A stretch of DNA of 64,000 nt from Colwellia psychrerythraea (GTDB lineage: Bacteria > Pseudomonadota > Gammaproteobacteria > Enterobacterales > Alteromonadaceae): contig NZ_JQEC01000072.1 in assembly GCF_000764185.1 (NCBI RefSeq), forward strand, positions 1 through 64,000, given 5' to 3'. The position numbers were made by a program, and so were the translations under genes. This document shows, piece after piece, positions 37,384-48,022 of this stretch (the first letter of the stretch is position 1; the number at the start of each line of letters is the position of its first letter). The notes under the pieces were generated by a model. The model was not told the origin of the DNA, made no database searches, and saw only the letters and a list, made by a program, of their open reading frames with translations.

Positions 37384-39453
37384 ATGGCAAATTTATCTGA
37401 TGGCATTCTTTATGCTGCATTAAATCAGCTTTCTGTTGGTATTATCATCATAGATGAGCAAGAGCGTTTAGTGTTCTTTAATCAATGGTTAAGTGATTTT
37501 TCCGGGCTGGATTTCAGTCACCAAGAAGGAAAAAAATTATCCGGTGTCTTTCCGCAATATCAAGGTTCCCGGTTACATCATGCTTGTGAATCAGCTTTAA
37601 CCCTAGGCTTGCCAGCACGATTATCAAATACTTTCAATCCAACGCCACTACCGCTCTATCACAGTAACTTTCTAGGCGATGATAATTACCTAATTCAACA
37701 GCAAATTAGTGTTAAAAGAATCGCGGTCGAATCATCAAAGCCACTGTGTCAAATAGTCATTGATAATGTCAGTCATATAGTTAAAAAAGAGCAGGTTCTA
37801 AAAAAATTAGCCGATGAAAATAAGATGCAACGGCAAAAAGCAGAGCTAGCAAATAGGGCTAAGTCAGAATTTCTTGCGAATATGAGCCATGAAATAAGAA
37901 CACCAATTAATGGTGTTTTAGGTATGTTAACTTTATTGGCCGATACTCAGTTAAGTCAAACTCAAAGTCATTTCTCCAAGCTTGCTAAAGTCAGCGCTGA
38001 AACCTTACTACACCTTATTAACGATATTTTAGATTTTTCCAAAATAGAAGCTGGCAAACTAAATATGGAAAAAATAAGCTTCAATTTACCGGAATGCGTT
38101 ACTGAAGCTGTGCAAGCTATGGCAATTAAAGCACAACAGAAAGATATTGAAATTATTTTGGATACTTTAGCGTTAACTGAGCAGTACGTTATTGGGGATC
38201 CAAGCCGATTAAAACAAATAATAACTAACTTATTGAGCAATGCTATTAAATTTACTGAGCATGGTGAGATAAAAGTAATTGTTGATTTAGAGTCGAAAAA
38301 TTCAACGGTATTTAAGCTCAAGGTAGCGGTAATGGATACTGGAATAGGTATTCCGGAGCAAAAATGTGCTGAGCTTTTTAATGCTTTTACCCAAGTTGAT
38401 GCTTCAACGACTCGAGAATATGGCGGCACAGGACTTGGACTCACTATTGTTAAACAGTTATGTCAACTAATGGGCGGTGACATAACTGTTAGCAGTGTAC
38501 AAGGGCAAGGAAGTGAGTTTACATTTCAGGTAAATATAGCTAAAAGGGAACAGCAAACTAATCAAAAAACTAATCAACTGGAAAGTTTGACAGATAAAGC
38601 GATATTAGTCATTGAGAGTAATGAAAGTAGTGGTACCGGTATAAGTAAACAATTACAGCAGTGGGGGCTTAATGTTGTTATGACTCTGGTGGTCAGTGAA
38701 GCGCTACGATTATGTGAAGAAAATGTATTTTCTGTGATCATGCTTGATAGTAATATTGATACTGTTTTGTTAGATAGAATTGCTAATGTCTTACTTTTAA
38801 ACCGTAATACTAAGCAAGTACCTATTGTATTAATGACGCCAATGGCTTATCGCTCGAATGAAAATAGTGCCATCAACAAGTTAATGGCTGAAAGCGAAAA
38901 GGTCTTGCGGTTAACTAAACCAATAGGAGCTAGCAACCTCCATAATACTTTAACGAGTATCCTTACTAATGAAGTGAATAAAGCTGTTCGAGGGCAGTTT
39001 GAATTAACCCCGCCAAGAGCAAAAATTACTAAGGCAAATAACGAGCAAGTTAAAATTTTATTAGTTGAGGATAATAGGATAAATCAAGAAGTTGCCTTAG
39101 GGTTACTTAGGAAAATTGGCTATCATGCTGATGTCGCTTGTAATGGTGTGCAGGCACTAGAGTTATTGATGCAATGTCAGGGTAGCGAGCCATATCATTT
39201 AATATTGATGGATTGTCAAATGCCTGAAATGGATGGATATCAAGCAACTAAATTAATCCGCAGTGATAATAACTACCAACAATCTAGTCAGGTTAATATT
39301 ATCGCTATGACTGCTAATACTATGACGGGTGATGAACAAAAGTGCCTTGATGCAGGCATGAATGATTATTTGGCTAAGCCAATTAATCCAAGGTTATTAG
39401 CTGAAAAAATAAGTTATTGGTTATCTAAAGTTGTAGATAATCAGTATTCGTGA
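37384..39453 (+). CDS. Hybrid histidine kinase, PAS-HisKA-HATPase-REC-REC
   Basis: 689 residues, no TM segments. Residues about 10-130 form a PAS-like sensor, followed by HisKA with the phospho-accepting H169 (NMSHEIRTP), HATPase with [11 protein letters not shown] and GGTGLGLTI, a first receiver at about 405-525 and a second at about 560-680. The second has the acidic pocket ([10 protein letters not shown]) and D610. The first reads VIESNES where acidic residues are expected, so it is probably degenerate. It is the last gene of the CheY-like / CheC-like operon. Confidence 0.92.
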   Translation: MANLSDGILYAALNQLSVGIIIIDEQERLVFFNQWLSDFSGLDFSHQEGKKLSGVFPQYQGSRLHHACESALTLGLPARLSNTFNPTPLPLYHSNFLGDDNYLIQQQISVKRIAVESSKPLCQIVIDNVSHIVKKEQVLKKLADENKMQRQKAELANRAKSEFLANMSHEIRTPINGVLGMLTLLADTQLSQTQSHFSKLAKVSAETLLHLINDILDFSKIEAGKLNMEKISFNLPECVTEAVQAMAIKAQQKDIEIILDTLALTEQYVIGDPSRLKQIITNLLSNAIKFTEHGEIKVIVDLESKNSTVFKLKVAVMDTGIGIPEQKCAELFNAFTQVDASTTREYGGTGLGLTIVKQLCQLMGGDITVSSVQGQGSEFTFQVNIAKREQQTNQKTNQLESLTDKAILVIESNESSGTGISKQLQQWGLNVVMTLVVSEALRLCEENVFSVIMLDSNIDTVLLDRIANVLLLNRNTKQVPIVLMTPMAYRSNENSAINKLMAESEKVLRLTKPIGASNLHNTLTSILTNEVNKAVRGQFELTPPRAKITKANNEQVKILLVEDNRINQEVALGLLRKIGYHADVACNGVQALELLMQCQGSEPYHLILMDCQMPEMDGYQATKLIRSDNNYQQSSQVNIIAMTANTMTGDEQKCLDAGMNDYLAKPINPRLLAEKISYWLSKVVDNQYS

Positions 39454-39469
39454 TCAACTACAACTTTAG
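39425..39469. repeat. 12-bp perfect inverted repeat at the end of the hybrid kinase gene
   Basis: Arms CTAAAGTTGTAG (39425-39436) and CTACAACTTTAG (39458-39469) are exact complements separated by 21 bases. The left arm lies inside the last kinase codons, the right one between the two convergent genes. No T tract follows. It may stop transcription by structure or be incidental. Confidence 0.6.
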
Positions 39470-39479
39470 AACAGTCGAT

Positions 39480-41783
39480 TTACTTTCGTTTCTTCCGATC
39501 AGAGAACTGATTGTCTGAAAAGCGTGTTAAACCCTTTTTATGTGTTGGTGTTTTCTTGTTCTTACCATTACCTTGCCCAGACTTAGTTCTATTTTGACCC
39601 GGACTGGTTTTAAAGCCTTGCGAGTTGTTTTTACCTTGTCTGCTTCTATCAGTTCTTTGTTGCTCGCCGCGAGTTTCTCTTGGTACTAGACAATTTGGCG
39701 CAGAGCCAATAAGCTTAGTTAAGCCCATTTTGGTTAATGCTTGACGGATTTGCGCCCAGTTAACCGGATCATGATAACGCAATATCGCTTTGTGTAAACG
39801 TCGTTGAATCGTTCCTTTTGGTACTGTTATTTTACCACTTTCTTTAGCTAAGTTCTTGCTGGTCACATTGCGCAAAGAGTTTAACTCCGTATGGTACAAG
39901 GTGGTGGCATTGGCTAATGGTGACGGATAAAAGTTTTGTACCTGATCTAACTTAAAGTTATTACTTTTAAGCCAAACAGCTAAATTGACCATGTCTCTAT
40001 CCGTGGTGCCGGGGTGGGCAGAGATAAAATAAGGAATTAAATACTGCTTTTTACCGGCAAGTTTTGAGTAATGATCAAACATTTCCTTAAATTTGTCATA
40101 ACTCCCCATGCCTGGCTTCATCATATTAGCAAGCGGGCCTTGCTCTGTATGTTCAGGGGCTATTTTTAAATAACCGCCTACATGATGGGTTGCTAATTCT
40201 TGTACATATTCAGGGTGTTCAATGGCTAAATCGTAACGAACACCAGAAGCAATTAATACTTTCTTAATGCCTTTTACCTTTCTAGCTTTACGGTAAAGCT
40301 CAATCGTTGGTGTATGATCGGTATCTAAGTGACCACAAATGGTTGGCCAAACACAAGAAGGTTTTCTACAAGTCGCCTCAGCTTTTTCACTTTTACAGTT
40401 TAGCTGATACATATTGGCAGTTGGGCCGCCAAGATCTGATATCACACCAGTAAATCCAGGGACTTTCTTTTTAATATCTTCAATTTCATTGATGATAGAT
40501 TCATGAGAACGACTTTGAATAATACGTCCTTCATGCTCGGTAATAGAACAGAATGTACAACCACCAAAACAACCACGCATAATATTAATTGAGGTTTTGA
40601 TCATATCGTAAGCGGGAATTTTTGCTTTACCATAACTTGGGTGCGGTACACGCTTATATTCTAGACCAAATACACCATCCATTTCTTCTGTTGAAAGCGG
40701 TTTAGCTGGAGGGTTTAACCAAATAAGTCGAGTACCATGGCTTTGTACTAACGGTTTTGCCGAGGTAGGGTTAACTTCTTGGTGAAAAATACGCGATGCG
40801 TGAGCATAGAGAACTTTATTCTCTTTAACTTGCTCAAATGTTGGCAAGTTAATATATGTTGTTTCCCAAGGTTTGGCCTTTTTATCCCATGTTTTATTTC
40901 GGTAATCAGCCATTTCGATTGGCTGAGCTGTTTTAGTGATATCATTTTCGGTAATTGATGCTTCTGTTTGCGCTTCATTATCACTACAAGACTCAGGCGT
41001 AATTTCTTCATATGGGCTATAAATAGGATCTATCTTGCCGGGCCTGTCAATATCACGTGAATCTATACCTTTCCAACCAGGTAGTACTTGATTGGTTAAA
41101 AAAGCACTGCCGCGCACATCGGTAATGTTTTTTACATCTTCCCCACGGGCGATGCGATGGGCAATTTCAACTAATGGCCGTTCGGCATTACCAAAAATTA
41201 ATAAGTCTGCTTTTGAATCAAACAATACTGAGCGACGTACTTTATCTGACCAATAATCATAATGCGCAATTCTACGTAAGCTTGCTTCTATACCGCCAAT
41301 AATGACGGGCACACCTTTAAAGGCTTCTTTACAGCGCTGAGTGTATGCTGTCACCGCGCGATCAGGACGTTTACCGCCTTCATCATTAGGTGTATAAGCA
41401 TCATCATGGCGCATTCTACGCTCGGCGGTGTATCGGTTAATCATCGAGTCCATGTTACCGGCGGTAACACCAAAAAATAAATTAGGCTTACCTAGCTCCA
41501 TAAAGGCATCTTTTGAATGCCATGCTGGTTGCGATATGATGCCAACCCTAAAACCTTGTGACTCAAGCATACGACCGATAATAGCCATACCAAAACTAGG
41601 GTGATCTACATAGGCGTCACCAGTGACTATGATAATGTCACAACTGTCCCAACCTAATATATCCATCTCTTTTCGTGACATAGGCAAAAATGGTGCTGTG
41701 CCGTAACACTCAGCCCAGTATTTCGGATAATCAAATAATCCTTGCTGTGGTTGCGAAATTATTTGTTTTTTTACTGAAGTCAT
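39480..41783 (-). CDS. ygiQ: YgiQ-family radical SAM protein
   Basis: 767 residues. The N-terminal part is a B12-binding-like fold ([20 protein letters not shown]), the middle a radical SAM domain with the C-x3-C-x2-C cluster motif GCFGGCTFC, and the C-terminus a DUF3362-like region ending in a Lys/Arg-rich tail. Family members are present in many gammaproteobacteria, but no reaction is firmly established. It is convergent with the kinase operon. Confidence 0.93.
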   Translation of the reverse strand: MTSVKKQIISQPQQGLFDYPKYWAECYGTAPFLPMSRKEMDILGWDSCDIIIVTGDAYVDHPSFGMAIIGRMLESQGFRVGIISQPAWHSKDAFMELGKPNLFFGVTAGNMDSMINRYTAERRMRHDDAYTPNDEGGKRPDRAVTAYTQRCKEAFKGVPVIIGGIEASLRRIAHYDYWSDKVRRSVLFDSKADLLIFGNAERPLVEIAHRIARGEDVKNITDVRGSAFLTNQVLPGWKGIDSRDIDRPGKIDPIYSPYEEITPESCSDNEAQTEASITENDITKTAQPIEMADYRNKTWDKKAKPWETTYINLPTFEQVKENKVLYAHASRIFHQEVNPTSAKPLVQSHGTRLIWLNPPAKPLSTEEMDGVFGLEYKRVPHPSYGKAKIPAYDMIKTSINIMRGCFGGCTFCSITEHEGRIIQSRSHESIINEIEDIKKKVPGFTGVISDLGGPTANMYQLNCKSEKAEATCRKPSCVWPTICGHLDTDHTPTIELYRKARKVKGIKKVLIASGVRYDLAIEHPEYVQELATHHVGGYLKIAPEHTEQGPLANMMKPGMGSYDKFKEMFDHYSKLAGKKQYLIPYFISAHPGTTDRDMVNLAVWLKSNNFKLDQVQNFYPSPLANATTLYHTELNSLRNVTSKNLAKESGKITVPKGTIQRRLHKAILRYHDPVNWAQIRQALTKMGLTKLIGSAPNCLVPRETRGEQQRTDRSRQGKNNSQGFKTSPGQNRTKSGQGNGKNKKTPTHKKGLTRFSDNQFSDRKKRK

Positions 41784-41972
41784 ATCACCATTCCCATTGG
41801 GGTTAACCGATTGTAAGTCACTATGTCACTAAATTACTGCGCCGCATCCTTTAAAAGACCGATAACCGAGACCGGGAAAATAGCGGGCGCGAGATTATAT
41901 CAGAATTATCGGACTATACCCAAATATATCCGCCTGTTTTTTGTACAGTTTGGTTGGGTGTGATTTATATGG

Positions 41973-41999
41973 CCAAATTGTATAATGTTTACAATTTGG
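41973..41999. promoter_or_regulatory. Palindromic candidate operator upstream of the DUF885 gene
   Basis: Perfect 10-bp arms CCAAATTGTA and TACAATTTGG with a 7-base centre. TATAAT at 41981-41986 overlaps the left arm and centre, so a -10 element and a protein-binding site could coincide. I find no good -35 hexamer. It lies between divergent ygiQ and the DUF885 gene. A transcribed hairpin is an alternative. Confidence 0.45.
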
Positions 42000-42070
42000 G
42001 GCGTATTTGCTCTAATTAAGATATTCGATATAAAAACAATACATAGAGTTATTAAAATTTAGAGGAAGCT

Positions 42071-43984
42071 ATGAATAATAAATTAAAAAACAGCTTGTTG
42101 GCGAGCACAATTATGGCAGCCCTTGGCATGAGTGGTTGTGATAATAACAACGATGCAGTGGCAATAAATGAGTCAGCAATAGAGTCAAAAAAAGCGAGTG
42201 AAAGTGCAGGGAATTCTGCTGAAAATAGCGCAGAACAGCATTTAACCAAGTTATATTTACAAGCCAAACAAAGCCTCTTTAAGCAACGCGCATTGTCAGC
42301 AACCATGTTTGGTTTATCTGAGCAAGATGTTGGTCTAATTGTTGCTGACAAGATGGAGGTTTTTGCCTCGGCTGATGAAGCAAGGTTACGCGCTGAGCTA
42401 TTATCAATATCTAATGAAATAGCCAATATTCAACTTGTAGATGCTGATATCACAGCTAAAAACAATCAACAAGTGATGGCTGGGTTAACGCGTTATTTTG
42501 CTGGTGATCCTAATTTTACCGTTGGTTTTATTGATACCTGGATGGGGCTTTCTCCTTTTATCGTCAATCAAATTAATGGACCACTAATCGATATTCCGCG
42601 CATTATGCAAAACGATCAATCTATTACTTCTGAGCAAGAAGCTTTAGCTTACATTGCGCGCTTAGGGCAGTTTGATAAACTAACAGCGAGTATCATTGAA
42701 AAACAAACTTTTGATGCAGCACAAAATTGGCTACCGCCAAAAGTTACTTTGCTAGGGGCAATTAAATATCTTAATGGTTTTATTAGCGTGCCAGCAGAGC
42801 AGCATTCTTTTGTTAAAGTGTTTAGCGATAAAATTGAAAAAGTTGACTCACTTAGTGCAGAGCAAAAACAAGGTTTAATTAAACAAGTTATTACCAAGGT
42901 AAGTGAAGTCGTTTACCCCGCTTTTAAATCAGTGACTAAGGCAAGTGAACAATTACTGACTCAGTCTCGGGATGAGTCAGGTATATGGGCACAGCCAAAG
43001 GGTAGTATTTATTATCAAGATGCTATCAAGCAACTAGGTGACAGTGAATTAACGCCGAGCCAAATTCACCAAATTGGCTTAGATGAAGTAATTCGCATCA
43101 GTAGCGCTATGGATAAAACATTGCAAGCGCAAGGTTATAAAATAGGCTCTGTTGGTGAGCGCATGGTAGCGCTTAATGAAGAACCACGCTTTTTGTATGA
43201 AGACTCAAAAGCAGGTCGTGCAGAACTACTTAGTGATATTAATGGTTATATCTCTGAAATTACAACAAAAATGGCGCCAGTATTTAAAACTACGCCAAGT
43301 TATCAAGTAGAAGTAAAAGCATTTCCTGTAGAAGTACAAGATGGTGCTCCGGGTGGTCAATATACTTCTCCAGCGGTTGATGGTAGCAAGCCAGGTATAT
43401 ATTGGATTAATTTACGTGATATGAAAGCTAATCCTAAATTTGGTTTGAAAACCCTAACCTATCATGAAGCAAATCCAGGACATCATTGGCAAATTGCCTT
43501 GAATTTGGATCAAGCTGAATTACCTTTTTTACGTAGAATAGCGCCTTATAACGCCTATGCGGAAGGTTGGGCTCTTTATTCAGAGCAGGTCGCCTTTGAA
43601 CTTGGGATGTATGAGAATGACCCGTTTGGTGACTTAGGTCGGTTACAAGCTGAATTGTTTAGAGCTGTTCGTTTAGTCGTAGATACTGGTCTACATGATA
43701 AACGCTGGACACGGGAACAGGCCATTAGTTATATGGCAGAGAAAACAGGAACAGCTGAATCTGATGTTATTGCTGAAATAGAGCGCTATATGGCATGGCC
43801 CGGTCAGGCATTAGGTTACAAACTGGGTATGCTAAAAATATTAAGCTTAAGAGAGCAAGCGAAGCGACGTTTAGGTGATAAATTCGATCTAGCAGAGTTT
43901 CATGATGTTGTACTTTTAAATGGCGCAGTACCTATGGCCGTATTATCTCGTAATATTAACCATTGGTTAGATAGCAAGTCATAA
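42071..43984 (+). CDS. DUF885-family lipoprotein, predicted metallohydrolase
   Basis: 637 residues with lipobox MSGC (Cys23). The family hallmark is HEANPGHHWQ, an HE-x3-GHH metal-binding motif near residue 470, followed by a downstream Glu (AYAEGWALYSEQVAFE) expected to complete the zinc site. DUF885 proteins look like M2/M3-type peptidases in fold; substrates are largely unknown. Residues about 30-58 form a low-complexity Ser/Ala/Glu linker. The gene has its own terminator and is divergent from ygiQ. Confidence 0.9.
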   Translation: MNNKLKNSLLASTIMAALGMSGCDNNNDAVAINESAIESKKASESAGNSAENSAEQHLTKLYLQAKQSLFKQRALSATMFGLSEQDVGLIVADKMEVFASADEARLRAELLSISNEIANIQLVDADITAKNNQQVMAGLTRYFAGDPNFTVGFIDTWMGLSPFIVNQINGPLIDIPRIMQNDQSITSEQEALAYIARLGQFDKLTASIIEKQTFDAAQNWLPPKVTLLGAIKYLNGFISVPAEQHSFVKVFSDKIEKVDSLSAEQKQGLIKQVITKVSEVVYPAFKSVTKASEQLLTQSRDESGIWAQPKGSIYYQDAIKQLGDSELTPSQIHQIGLDEVIRISSAMDKTLQAQGYKIGSVGERMVALNEEPRFLYEDSKAGRAELLSDINGYISEITTKMAPVFKTTPSYQVEVKAFPVEVQDGAPGGQYTSPAVDGSKPGIYWINLRDMKANPKFGLKTLTYHEANPGHHWQIALNLDQAELPFLRRIAPYNAYAEGWALYSEQVAFELGMYENDPFGDLGRLQAELFRAVRLVVDTGLHDKRWTREQAISYMAEKTGTAESDVIAEIERYMAWPGQALGYKLGMLKILSLREQAKRRLGDKFDLAEFHDVVLLNGAVPMAVLSRNINHWLDSKS

Positions 43985-44040
43985 AAAGTAAGAATATTTA
44001 ATCGACTATATTTAATAGACTAATAATTTAATTAAAAAAT

Positions 44041-44076
44041 AAAAATTCGTATTATGAAGAATAATACGGATTTTTT
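44041..44076. terminator. Bidirectional terminator between the DUF885 gene and sulA
   Basis: A 15-bp stem with one G-U pair around a 5-base loop, from AAAAATTCGTATTAT to ATAATACGGATTTTT, with A and T tracts flanking. It can end the plus-strand DUF885 transcript and the minus-strand sulA transcript. Confidence 0.8.
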
Positions 44077-44134
44077 ATTTTAAAAAACTTAGCTGTTATG
44101 TACATTTTATCTTTCATTGTTAGCGAACTTTAGC

Positions 44135-44638
44135 TTAGTGAACAACTTGGTCTTTTTCTGGCATTTGATTACAGCGCTGATTTTTAAGCAAAACACACTG
44201 AGTCTCTCCTAAACGTGCACAAGTATCGAGATCGGCAATTTCATCAGTGGCAAAATATGCATTTGAAAGAATAACAGCAGAACAATTACCGCGACATAAA
44301 ACCTTTTTTATTTGCTCTATATCTAAATGAGCAGACTTCTTATCAAGCATGTTATTTACTTTATTCTTTCCTTTGAAACTCACACAAAGCACTTTTGAAA
44401 TATCAACACCATGTGTACCTGCTAGTTGCTCTAATGATGATTCTTCAGGGTTAATAAATAGCACCCATTTTTTTTCTTGATTATGTTGCTGGCAAATAGT
44501 CGCATAATGCGATGACAATTCTTGTTGGTTTTCAACACTAGTTAACTGTAACCAAGCTTGTTTTGCAAGGGGAGTACTGTTAGCACTTTCTATAACGTTG
44601 TTTATTACATTGCTGTTAAGTGTATTGCTTGTATACAT
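44135..44638 (-). CDS. sulA: SOS cell-division inhibitor SulA
   Basis: 167 residues, almost the length of E. coli SulA (169), and likewise begins MYTS. The core (LAGTHGVDISKVLCVSF, then an alternating hydrophobic CSAVILSNAYF region) corresponds to the SulA domain that sequesters FtsZ. The low-identity N-terminus is normal for the family. The decisive support is the LexA box 25 bases upstream, with the same base sequence as I recall for the E. coli sulA operator. Expression should be induced by DNA damage. Confidence 0.87.
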   Translation of the reverse strand: MYTSNTLNSNVINNVIESANSTPLAKQAWLQLTSVENQQELSSHYATICQQHNQEKKWVLFINPEESSLEQLAGTHGVDISKVLCVSFKGKNKVNNMLDKKSAHLDIEQIKKVLCRGNCSAVILSNAYFATDEIADLDTCARLGETQCVLLKNQRCNQMPEKDQVVH

Positions 44639-44663
44639 AGTGTTACCTCGTGTTAAATAGTCA

Positions 44664-44683
44664 TACTGTATGGATGTACAGTA
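44664..44683 (-). promoter_or_regulatory. LexA box (SOS operator) of sulA
   Basis: TACTGTATGGATGTACAGTA fits CTGT-N8-ACAG exactly with the preferred outer bases, and the palindrome extends one base further on each side. Read on the sulA strand it equals the E. coli sulA box as I remember it. It lies 25 bases before the start codon, where it would overlap the promoter. Confidence 0.92.
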
Positions 44684-44684
44684 T

Positions 44685-45117
44685 ATGGTTTTTGTTGGCT
44701 ATTCAAGCACTATTTGTTATTTTTTATACAAATAAGTTTATAGACTTTAAAAAATTCAGTAAATAAAAGGCCAAAGAGCAGTGAGAATAATGACAACAGT
44801 CAGGTAGAGGTAAGAGCATTGAAATTTAATTGTTTAACAAATGTGGCTAATGGGGGTAACCTAAGATCTAACCGCTAATAAATAGCGTTAGCTGATGGTG
44901 CTATTTTAAAATACACATGGTTTACTAACAATCAAATCAAATTATAGAGCTTTCTTCGTGGAATAATTACTACGGATACTATTAAGAGAATACTAAGGAA
45001 GTGTTAAACGGTTTATACCAAACAGGTACTGCAAGGGTATGAGTTAGTCAATATTTTCATTCAATATAGTTTAATATTAAGGCAGTATTACACTACCTTA
45101 ATAACTCATGTTATATC
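44685..45117. other. Intergenic region between sulA and the DUF3108 gene
   Basis: About 430 bases without a supported gene. Toward its right end ATTAAGGCAGT / ACTACCTTAAT (45076-45102) forms a weak hairpin with one mismatch and no T tract, perhaps a weak end for the DUF3108 transcript. Otherwise I see nothing I can name. Confidence 0.6.
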
Positions 45118-45882
45118 TTATTTAAGCTCTAGTGATGATAATTGCGCTTCAAACTGCTCAGCGCCAGCTTTTACTTGGTAGAGTTTTACTAACAAGTAGT
45201 TTAGCTCTGGCGCAAACCAAGCGTAAGTTATGCGTTTTTTCTCGACAATTTCACGTTTTAAGCGGATAGTCTTCACCAATCCATAAGGAAGTATGAGTTC
45301 TTCTTCACCGTCATACTGGTACTCATAATTTTTAATTGAGCCTTTAGTGCTAATTACCGGGTATATAAAGCGTTTTTGTGTAGGGTTGTTGATGAGGTCA
45401 ATACGGTTTTGCAGGTGGTAACTCAGTTTATCTAGTAGACCATCGGTGAAATTCAAATTTATTTTTTTATCATTTTTTGAATCTGTAGCTGTCTTTGCTA
45501 CTAGGTCATACTGCCATTGATAGTATTTATCACGGCCCGTACCTTCACGTTTATAGTCATAACTAAAAGGAATTACTTGGTTATTTTCAATGTTTACTAT
45601 GGCAGTCTCACTGCGTGTATCAGAGAAAATTAACCAACTGATATCCGTTTCATAATGGTATTCAATTTTATTGTCTTCAAGATAACTTAATTCCCTTATC
45701 GCTTTACCTACAGGATCTGATTTATGTAATAAGGTATAAGTTGCTCGATATGCAGGTATGATCGCCGAGAAGGATTCTTGTTGTACTTGGCTTGCCTCTT
45801 TTGGAGAGATTTTAATATCAGCAGTATTGGCTAAAGCTATGAAAGGCACAGCTAGAAAAACTAGCAGAGGTATTTTCCGCAT
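45118..45882 (-). CDS. DUF3108-domain periplasmic protein
   Basis: 254 residues with a signal peptide (PLLVFLAVPFIALA, cleavage near residue 18). The body has the beta-rich look of DUF3108 (YRATYTLLHKSDPVGKA, FSYDYKREGTGRD, LPYGLVKTIRLKRE). Family function is unknown. It follows purN on the same strand with a 151-base gap, an arrangement I recall from related marine bacteria, so it may be read through from purN. Confidence 0.82.
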   Translation of the reverse strand: MRKIPLLVFLAVPFIALANTADIKISPKEASQVQQESFSAIIPAYRATYTLLHKSDPVGKAIRELSYLEDNKIEYHYETDISWLIFSDTRSETAIVNIENNQVIPFSYDYKREGTGRDKYYQWQYDLVAKTATDSKNDKKINLNFTDGLLDKLSYHLQNRIDLINNPTQKRFIYPVISTKGSIKNYEYQYDGEEELILPYGLVKTIRLKREIVEKKRITYAWFAPELNYLLVKLYQVKAGAEQFEAQLSSLELK

Positions 45883-46033
45883 AATAAAAAAATGTCCAGA
45901 AGCAATTAGTAGTTATTTATACTAACAGCTTCTGTAAGGGGAAGTAGCAACAATTTGGTAACTAATTTGTTGTGCTTTTTAATGAACACTAAATTATGCT
46001 ATTTGTCGTTAGCAACTTTTTTGATTAAATCGG

Positions 46034-46675
46034 TTAATCGGCAGCATAGCCTGAATTAGGCAGTGTATTACCATCGAGTATTGCATTATCGCCTTGCATG
46101 CTAAGCCTTTTTTCGGCAAACCACTTAACGACTAATGGGTAAATACGATGTTCTTGCTCATGTACTCGAGCAGCTAAATCATCACTGTTATCACCCTCAA
46201 ATACCGGTACCTTCGCTTGAAGAATTACAGGGCCGCCATCAAGCTCTTCAGTGACGAAGTGAACACTAACACCGTGTACATCATCACCAGCATCAATAGC
46301 GCGCTGATGAGTATTTAATCCCTGATACTTAGGTAAAAGAGAAGGGTGTATGTTGAGTAACTTGCCTTGAAAGTGTTGCACAAAGCAGGGCGTTAGAATT
46401 CGCATAAAACCAGCTAATACAATTAAATCAGCATCAAAAGCATCAATTTTCTTTATCAAAGCTTGATCGTAATTTTCACGACTGTCAAAGTCTTTATGGG
46501 AAAGTGCTACGGTGGCAATGCCAGAATTTTCAGCACGTGTTAGGCCATAAGCATCTACTTTATTTGAGACAACGCCAACTACTTCTGCGGGGTAATTATT
46601 ATCAACACAGGCATCAATAATGGCTTGTAGATTTGTGCCACCGCCAGAAATTAAAACAACTATTTTGCTCGACAT
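46034..46675 (-). CDS. purN: Phosphoribosylglycinamide formyltransferase 1
   Basis: 213 residues, the formyl-THF-dependent enzyme for the third step of purine synthesis. The substrate loop LISGGGTNLQAI, the catalytic region LAGFMRIL and LLNIHPSLLPKYQG with the active-site His are intact, as is VHFVTEELDGGPV with the catalytic Asp. It lies 123 bases after purM with a hairpin between them. Confidence 0.95.
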   Translation of the reverse strand: MSSKIVVLISGGGTNLQAIIDACVDNNYPAEVVGVVSNKVDAYGLTRAENSGIATVALSHKDFDSRENYDQALIKKIDAFDADLIVLAGFMRILTPCFVQHFQGKLLNIHPSLLPKYQGLNTHQRAIDAGDDVHGVSVHFVTEELDGGPVILQAKVPVFEGDNSDDLAARVHEQEHRIYPLVVKWFAEKRLSMQGDNAILDGNTLPNSGYAAD

Positions 46676-46743
46676 ATTTTTTCCTATTTTCTTAATAAAG
46701 AATTAATAAAGAACTAACAAGGATTGATAAAGCGCAGATAAAT

Positions 46744-46769
46744 AAAAAGGGCTAATAAATAGCCCTTTT
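46744..46769 (-). terminator. Hairpin between purM and purN
   Basis: Stem AAAAGGGCTA / ATAGCCCTTTT (one G-U-free 9-10 bp helix) and, on the minus strand, a T-rich tail TTTTTATTT. It could end or reduce purM transcription before purN. On the plus strand no gene reads in from this side. Confidence 0.65.
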
Positions 46770-46798
46770 ACAATACGCTTACTTAGAAAACTTGCAGT

Positions 46799-47839
46799 TT
46801 AGGCAAAAATAACTTGCTCTTCGCCGTCAGCTTTATCAGCGATTTCACCAATGTGCCAAGCATTCTCACCATGAGCTGTTAACACTTCAATGCTTTGTGC
46901 TACTTTATCAGCGGGTACAACAATAACCATACCAACACCACAGTTGAAGGTGCGGTACATTTCATGTTCAGTGATGTTACCTTTTTCTTGTAACCAGTTG
47001 AAGATGCTCGGCCATTGCCAGCTATCACCTTTAATTACAGCTTGTGCTGTTTCAGGTAATACACGAGGGATATTTTCCCAGAAGCCACCACCAGTAATAT
47101 GAGATAGTGCGTGTACATCAACATTTTTTAATAACTCAAGCACAGATTTTACGTAAATCTTGGTTGGCTCAAGTAAATGGTCAGCAATTTTCTTGCCTTC
47201 GAGCAATTCATTAGTATCAGTGGTGTTCACTTCTAATACTTTACGAATTAAAGAAAAACCATTTGAATGAGGACCTGAAGCGCCAAGCGCTATTAATTGA
47301 TCGCCAGCGGCTACGCGTGTGCCGTCAATTAATCGAGATTTTTCAGCTATACCAACACAAAAACCAGCAATATCATAATCGCCTTTGTGATACATGCCTG
47401 GCATTTCAGCGGTTTCACCACCAACAAGAGAACAGCCAGCTTGTAGACAGCCTTCAGCGATACCTTCAACTACAGATACAGCCACGTCAACATCAAGTTT
47501 AGCGGTAGCATAATAATCAAGGAAGAATAACGGCTCAGCACCTTGCACGATAAGGTCATTTACACACATAGCAACTAAATCGATACCAACGGTATCGTGT
47601 CGAGCTAAATCGATAGCTAAACGTAATTTAGTGCCGACACCGTCGGTACCAGCAACTAGTACAGGCTCTTTATAACCGGTAGGTAATTGAAATACCGAAC
47701 CAAAACCACCTAAACCACCCATAACCTCTGGACGTGTTGTGCGTTTTACCGCACCTTTAATTTTCTCAACTAGGGCATTACCAGCATCAATATCAACACC
47801 AGCATCTTTATAGCTTAACGACTGTTTTTGTTCGTTCAC
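46799..47839 (-). CDS. purM: Phosphoribosylformylglycinamidine cyclo-ligase
   Basis: 346 residues, the fifth step of purine synthesis (FGAM to AIR with ATP). The family features [39 protein letters not shown] and [12 protein letters not shown] are present at the expected places. It is first in the purM-purN-DUF3108 direction and divergent from the DUF2066-hda pair. Confidence 0.97.
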   Translation of the reverse strand: MNEQKQSLSYKDAGVDIDAGNALVEKIKGAVKRTTRPEVMGGLGGFGSVFQLPTGYKEPVLVAGTDGVGTKLRLAIDLARHDTVGIDLVAMCVNDLIVQGAEPLFFLDYYATAKLDVDVAVSVVEGIAEGCLQAGCSLVGGETAEMPGMYHKGDYDIAGFCVGIAEKSRLIDGTRVAAGDQLIALGASGPHSNGFSLIRKVLEVNTTDTNELLEGKKIADHLLEPTKIYVKSVLELLKNVDVHALSHITGGGFWENIPRVLPETAQAVIKGDSWQWPSIFNWLQEKGNITEHEMYRTFNCGVGMVIVVPADKVAQSIEVLTAHGENAWHIGEIADKADGEEQVIFA

Positions 47840-48022
47840 GGGAAACCTCAGAAATTACCGACAGTATTTTATGGGGCGTATTCTACCAGTGCTAAGTCTC
47901 ATACTCAAGATGATAAACAGTATCTTCACCTTGTTTTATTTTAACAATACATTTCTAAAGGATTTATGAATATTTGCGAGCATTGATTGCTGGTGATGTG
48001 GTAAGATATTATTCATAAAATC

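Noticed and set aside
36366-39453. Chemotaxis operon
   Set aside because: No cheA, cheW, cheR, cheB or receptor gene is in the window.
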